From Echinostoma caproni (lineage: Eukaryota; Platyhelminthes; Trematoda; Plagiorchiida; Echinostomatidae), in NCBI GenBank assembly GCA_900618425.1, contig UZAN01044826.1:3126-16498 (forward strand): DNA of 13,373 bases. Reading direction: 5' to 3'. The notes under the pieces are model-generated. The model did no database searches. It was not told the origin of the DNA and saw nothing but the letters and a program-made list of their open reading frames with translations. The position numbers and the translations under genes are program-made. This document shows positions 9,778-13,373 of this stretch, in pieces; within the stretch, counting starts at the first letter, position 1, and each line of letters begins with the position of its first letter.

Positions 9778-10076
9778 TTGACCTCATCTATGATCATCGG
9801 ACAAACAGTGTGCGCTTGGGATGCAAATACCGTAAATATAATTGCAAAACAGGTTCCTCAACTCACCGAAGGAAACAATCCACGCGGGATCACTCATGGT
9901 AAGAGTGGAGCTGCGTCACAAACATTTATCCGGTCTCATCCCCATATTTTTGAAGTTCATCGATGACAGAGGCGATTACCATCGGTCTCATGAAGCCTGG
10001 ACTGTGCGTGCAACAAAACATGATTCAAGCACTCAAACCCCTGGCCGAAGGAAGGCAAAATCGCTTGTACACATAG
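9778..10076 (+). pseudogene. Divergent Penelope-like GIY-YIG endonuclease remnant
   Basis: Three frames in succession resemble a PLE endonuclease end. The first carries IIGQTV (9793-9810), matching the YIGRT/YIGQT motif, then VPQLTEG, GKSGAASQ and HIFEV up to a stop at 9964-9966. A second frame supplies IDDRGDYHRS. The third, from 9963, gives MTEAITIGLMKPGLCVQQ, which carries the TEA-x-x-I and KPxLC-x-Q signatures, then MIQALKPLAEG, and stops at 10074-10076. Spacing from IGQT to TEAI is about 53 codons, shorter than the roughly 70 I expect, so there has been a deletion as well as frameshifts. The RT part is absent. Its motif wording differs from the other PLE fragments here, suggesting another lineage. 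Confidence 0.6.
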
Positions 10077-11160
10077 CAAGGCCCTGAGATGGTCGATTTT
10101 TATCACGTGATCCAAGCATCACATCCAGTTAAAATGCTTTTAGACTCGTTGCAGAATACACAAATCATCCCCTTTTCGTTTGATCCTACTGGAGTCTCTT
10201 TATATAAATATGATTTTAAAGGTTGGAGAATGAGCACATTGAGGATTCGATAAAGTTGAGTGAAGGTAATCATAATTTTGCTATGAAATAGGAGGAAATT
10301 TGGAAATTATTTGGTGTATATTTAAATGATGTATACAACGTTATTATCGGTATAATTCTGATTTGGTCGGATGAGTATATCTGATTAACTGTTGAACGAT
10401 TTGATCATTCTATGCAGAACCGTAAAAAACGTGGATTTAAAATATTGAGTTTTTGAGCAAGTGAACATCCAAAATGTTATTTCTCTTTGGTGAGAACCCA
10501 GTCAAGCAATGGGTCTGTTGGAACTATCAACTTCATGAATGTCGTGCGATCTTAAAAAATGCTGTATTACAGGTACCCTAATAAGTGAATGAACGAAAGC
10601 TCAACTGGAAATCCTCATAAAACGATGCTATTTTGAAGAAAATGCTATCCGTATCTCTCGAGCTCCCTATTCACGAGGAGTGTGAGTCGGTTCTCGAAGC
10701 CCCTTCAATTATTCGCATGCAATATTCACAAACGCTGTCCCAGATACCGAGAATAACACTTGAAAATACTGGTGTTGCAATATTTGCTAGAGTTCATAGT
10801 GTTTAACAAAATGAACCAGATTTTCAAAAGAAGTCTTGAGGATGCCAAAAGTGTATGTATTACGCCTTGGATCAAAAGCAAATCAAATATACAAATATTT
10901 GTCACGTACATCGTTTAATTCATCAAGGTTCGCCGTGATTTCATATGCATTTCATTGGTATAAAATAAATGTTGGATAAGGAACTACCACTCATACTTGA
11001 AAAGGAAGTAGTTGATTGTACATGATAGATTTTCTCGGGAAGACGAAGCGACAAGTACGGGGTCCAAAATAAAACTGCAACCCCTCCTCATATTGTTTCC
11101 CGAATCCCGTATTGTATTTTTTATCACTGTTACTCGGGGAATGCACAGAATTGGCTTCTA
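10077..11160. other. Stretch without a recognised gene; right end may be 3' UTR of the minus-strand exon
   Basis: Below 11161 on the minus strand this would be the 3' untranslated region of the neighbouring exon. No AATAAA is seen on that strand nearby. An ATTAAA variant lies at 10914-10919, about 245 nt past the stop. The 11012-11296 plus-strand frame is an antisense shadow of the exon. Confidence 0.4.
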
Positions 11161-11429
11161 TCAGGTCAGAGCAGTGGAACGTGATGTGCGTGGATCCTGT
11201 TGGGATCGACGATTTGACGATGATCGAGTCTGGGTCTGTGACGAGGATCGAGTTTGCGTATTTGATTGGCCGGTTCTGGTAGAGCCTCGTGATTGATTAC
11301 TCCGATTCAAAGTTTCCTGTTCCCGAAGCATTGTTTCCAACTGGGTAATTCGCACTTGAGCCTCCTCATTCGCTTTCTGGATGCTGCCAAGCTTCTGAGT
11401 TAAATTGACCGTTGCATTTTGCACCATTT
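11161..11429 (-). CDS. Probable terminal exon: coiled coil plus Ser/Arg/Thr/Gln-rich tail
   Basis: A minus-strand frame is open from the proposed splice acceptor to a TGA at 11163-11161, giving 88 residues plus two bases of a split codon. Counting from MVQN, hydrophobic residues fall at 9, 13, 16, 23, 27, 30 and 34 (L, L, I, A, I, L, L) in a clean a/d heptad pattern, so residues 5-41 should form a coiled coil. Residues 42-88 are rich in Ser, Arg, Thr and Gln and contain the near repeat QTRSSS twice. A pyrimidine-rich tract ending in ttccacag lies directly upstream, a good 3' splice site. The frame also stays open through that tract for 27 more codons, so a slightly longer exon is possible. 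I do not recognise the protein. Upstream exons would lie at higher coordinates, perhaps outside the window. It could instead be a domesticated or transposon-encoded coiled coil. Confidence 0.45.
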
Positions 11430-11455
11430 CTGTGGAAGTGAACAGAGAGACAATG
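11430..11455 (-). promoter_or_regulatory. Candidate 3' splice site (polypyrimidine tract and AG)
   Basis: On the minus strand, tgtctctctgttcacttccacag precedes the coiled-coil exon. It is strongly pyrimidine-rich and ends in CAG, matching a metazoan intron acceptor. It is oriented correctly and in a compatible phase with the exon. Confidence 0.5.
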
Positions 11456-11479
11456 CCGGGGAGATAAACAAAAGCAAAG

Positions 11480-11690
11480 TCGAACGGGTAGATCGCCAGT
11501 GTGAACATATTCCACTTGGAGTGTGTGGTGTGGGCTGAGTCATAGAGTCACGCACATACTTGGGGATGTGTTCAGCCATTATAGTTCGCAGTGATCGGTC
11601 GGTTCTACCTATGTACGCTTCGTTGCAGCTGCAACAGAAGGTGTAAATGCAATGAGAGGTAGATTCGACTAGACGACGATCTTTGAAAGG
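11480..11690 (-). pseudogene. Penelope-like GIY-YIG N-terminal fragment
   Basis: Read on the minus strand from 11690, one frame gives FKDRRL (end of the PLE linker), CIYTFCCSC (the GIY part), EAYIGRTDRSL (the YIG part with its Arg) and EHIPKYV. These are the core motifs of the PLE GIY-YIG nuclease in correct order and spacing. It goes on to SGICSHWRST, which fits the S-x-I-x-x-H-x-x-x-T segment with a lost His, and then fades at the pyrimidine tract of the next exon. No RT sequence is found upstream; an in-frame stop and a duplicated 11-mer mark that edge. The fragment lies immediately upstream of the candidate exon, in the same orientation, so it would sit in the preceding intron. Confidence 0.8.
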
Positions 11691-11711
11691 GGTTTATGTT
11701 GGGTTTATGTT
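11690..11711 (+). repeat. Two tandem copies of an 11-mer
   Basis: gggtttatgtt occurs twice back to back. It lies exactly at the truncated 5' edge of the minus-strand PLE fragment and may be a junction duplication or simple slippage. Confidence 0.7.
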
Positions 11712-12384
11712 CTTTATGATTGTAATTGGTTGTGTTAAACTCTGCTCAACCAAACCAAGTGCGCTATGAAATACCAGTTAGTCAGCATCATTTAATTATG
11801 TTAGTCATTTTAAAATGCTTATTTTACTTGTTCATAATTAAGACCAAGTGAAAAGGGATAATGATTTGTTAGTGAAAGTCACCAAATGAAAAAACTCAGG
11901 TTCCGATTATGTGAGACATAGAGAGATAGACAGTACGAACACACAAACGATTACTAAACCCTGCTGTGTGCAGCATATTCGCTTGCTCTTCACCACAGTC
12001 ACGTTTTGATCAAGGTAAATGGTGCCAAAACAGGTATCGCTGTACTTGTGCTATCAAGTAGATTCATGTCAATACACACGTACTGACACTTCTACAGGTC
12101 TAAAAGTAAAATAACTTCACTTTGTTATCGATCGATCGACGAATGGACTGCATCCTTGTTTTGCATTGTGAATATCAGATTTCGGGGTACAGGTTCCTCA
12201 GGCTCTCATCCGTTATGCGTAATTGCTGACCGTCACAAGTGCACTTTTCACCAAATGAGCGTTCCGTGTGAGCTAGAATGTGGCACGGATCGTGAACCGC
12301 TTTGAAATGATATTTATGCATGAAAGTCGAAATGAGGCTTCCACCAAAACGAAGCAATCACATGGTGATTTGATGGTGAGAGTA
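11712..12384. other. Stretch without a recognised gene; one weak minus-strand coding candidate
   Basis: A minus-strand frame at 12357-12175 includes DPCHILAHTERSFGEKCTC. This faintly recalls a zinc-finger linker (H-x3-H followed by T-x-E-R-S-F and C-x-C), but the first Cys pair is missing. It could be a decayed exon or chance. The remainder shows nothing recognisable. Confidence 0.25.
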
Positions 12385-12439
12385 TAGCTCAGCGTGTATA
12401 TCCAGCCTGATTAAGATTAGTGGTCAGCGGTTTGAATCG
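12385..12439 (+). other. tRNA-like A and B box pair (relic tRNA or SINE head)
   Basis: An A-box-like tagctcagcgtg (12385-12396) is followed 32 nt later by a B-box-like ggtttgaatcg (12429-12439). The order, spacing and first bases resemble the D and T arms of a tRNA such as tRNA-Ile or tRNA-Ala. The anticodon and acceptor stems do not form convincingly, so a working tRNA is unlikely. Confidence 0.35.
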
Positions 12440-12655
12440 ATTTAATTCCTTTTCGGTCTCAATCACAAGCCCAAGACACGCTCACACAGAGTTGACGTAC
12501 CCCCTACTGAATTAAACTTGTTAATAATCGCTATTCATCCGTGAAAAAGGATGACTAGAAGCTAACACAAATTAGTGTATTGTTGTTGTAGTGATTTCCA
12601 TAGGTGGTGATTTCTGAACAAATACTAGATTCGATAACTTCCAGCTAAATGCCTT
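12440..12655. other. No recognised feature
   Basis: Short AT-rich sequence between the tRNA-like relic and the long palindrome. It could be the body of a degraded SINE, but composition gives no support either way. Confidence 0.3.
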
Positions 12656-12734
12656 ACATGTGCATTTGCATGATCTATTTCAAACTGGTTTGAAACCAGT
12701 TTGGAAACGAGGTTTGTCATGTGCAAATCAATGT
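12656..12734. repeat. Long imperfect palindrome with a perfect 11-bp core
   Basis: The centre, 12681-12703, is caaactggttt, one g, then its exact reverse complement. Similarity continues outward with small gaps: acatgtgcatttgca on the left pairs in part with gtgcaaatcaatgt on the right. The whole could fold into a hairpin of about 79 nt. The left arm contains the octamer ATTTGCAT (12664-12671). It may be a tiny foldback element or cruciform; nothing proves expression. Confidence 0.7.
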
Positions 12735-13120
12735 TTTCAAACCTGTGTTAATCTCTCTCGGAACTAAACACCCAATCACCATTGTATTATCAATGACAGG
12801 TTTCAACTCATTTCCATTCGTCGATTGCCGACTGTTTACTCAAGGTGTGTCATCTAAACTCGTGGAAACCTTCCGTTCATCCTACATTCGAACAATTGAG
12901 ACAAAACATGGGAGTTAATACTCCACTTTATTATGTGAAATATCACCATATGTTTTATTCGTCGAGTGTATCCGCCCACCGTTAATATGGTGGCATAACT
13001 CGGTGGGGTCAAGAACAACAACAACGACATTTGAAAGTGTCTGTAGTTCTTATTAAAATTTTGTCTTGCAAATTTATCATGAATGTCTAAATCTCTGTCA
13101 CTCGCACAAACCGTCTGGAT
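12735..13120. other. No recognised gene
   Basis: The plus frame 12721-12918 and minus frames around 12960-13020 (which include VLDPTELCHHINGGRIHS) have no identifiable family. A small aac repeat (acaacaacaac) lies around 13015-13026. Confidence 0.3.
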
Positions 13121-13373
13121 CGCACGCACACACACACCCTGAATGTAGACTCACTCCAGCCATTGTACATAAATGTGCACCATCGACAAATGTGTGATCT
13201 TGCACACAAGAACACTGGAAAACCTGGAGCCAGAAAGCCAGCAGTTCTCGTACCGTTGAGGAGCGTCTCTCTCACACACACTGGCCTGTAACTATGTCTC
13301 ACTCACAAAAGCATTCCCGCTTCAGCCCTCCTCCGCCCCCCCCCCTCCGCATCCATTACAAACCATCCCGCCC
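13121..13373. repeat. CA-rich and C-rich low-complexity sequence
   Basis: The window edge changes to a pyrimidine/CA-rich composition. It has a short CA microsatellite at 13126-13138, a cacacaca run near 13274-13281 and ten consecutive C at 13336-13345. The open frames here are by-products of this bias. Confidence 0.6.

Noticed and set aside
11012..11296. 94-residue plus-strand open frame rich in Asp, Arg and Val
   Set aside because: It is the antisense of the Ser/Arg-rich repeat tail of the minus-strand exon; the composition follows from that.
1..13373. CRISPR array, bacterial operon or defence cluster
   Set aside because: No regularly spaced repeats, no gene-dense layout and no ribosome-binding-site-led frames; the content is eukaryotic retroelement debris.

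Overview
The window looks like a piece of a repeat-rich, AT-rich eukaryotic genome. It has no operon-like gene packing, no long open frame, and a probable intron acceptor. The kinds of decayed retroelement present fit a parasitic flatworm, most likely a digenean trematode. That assignment rests on resemblance of the Penelope-like (PLE) and LINE fragments to trematode families as I know them; it was not searched. One base is ambiguous (N at 5457).

Layout. Positions 25-153 (+) hold a probable frameshifted LINE reverse-transcriptase motif. Positions 1279-2140 (-) hold a badly decayed PLE covering the end of the RT domain, the linker and the GIY-YIG endonuclease. Positions 2828-3364 are a short PLE-derived insertion that carries an intact C-terminal coding piece (2898-3137, +), has inverted copies of a 50-nt sequence near its ends, and is bounded by a perfect 13-bp direct repeat. 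Positions 3378-6970 are mostly featureless AT-rich DNA with one weak, protein-like patch near 5.2-5.6 kb. Positions 6973-7043 are a near-complete tRNA-Pro(CGG)-like sequence heading a GC-richer body, so probably a SINE. Positions 8537-8761 form a 55-nt inverted repeat around a 115-nt spacer. Positions 9778-10076 (+) hold another GIY-YIG-type PLE remnant. Positions 11161-11429 (-) look like the terminal coding exon of an unidentified host gene (coiled coil plus Ser/Arg/Thr-rich tail), preceded by a good 3' splice site. A further PLE GIY-YIG piece (11480-11690, -) lies just upstream, in the presumed intron. Positions 12385-12439 hold a second tRNA-like A/B-box pair and 12656-12734 a long imperfect palindrome. 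The right edge is CA- and C-rich.

The only candidate host gene is the minus-strand terminal exon. The other recognisable coding sequence is mobile-element debris from at least three diverged PLE lineages and one LINE. I found no CRISPR array, defence cluster or novel multi-gene system. The most informative feature is the PLE insertion at 2815-3377, because its boundaries can be read directly.
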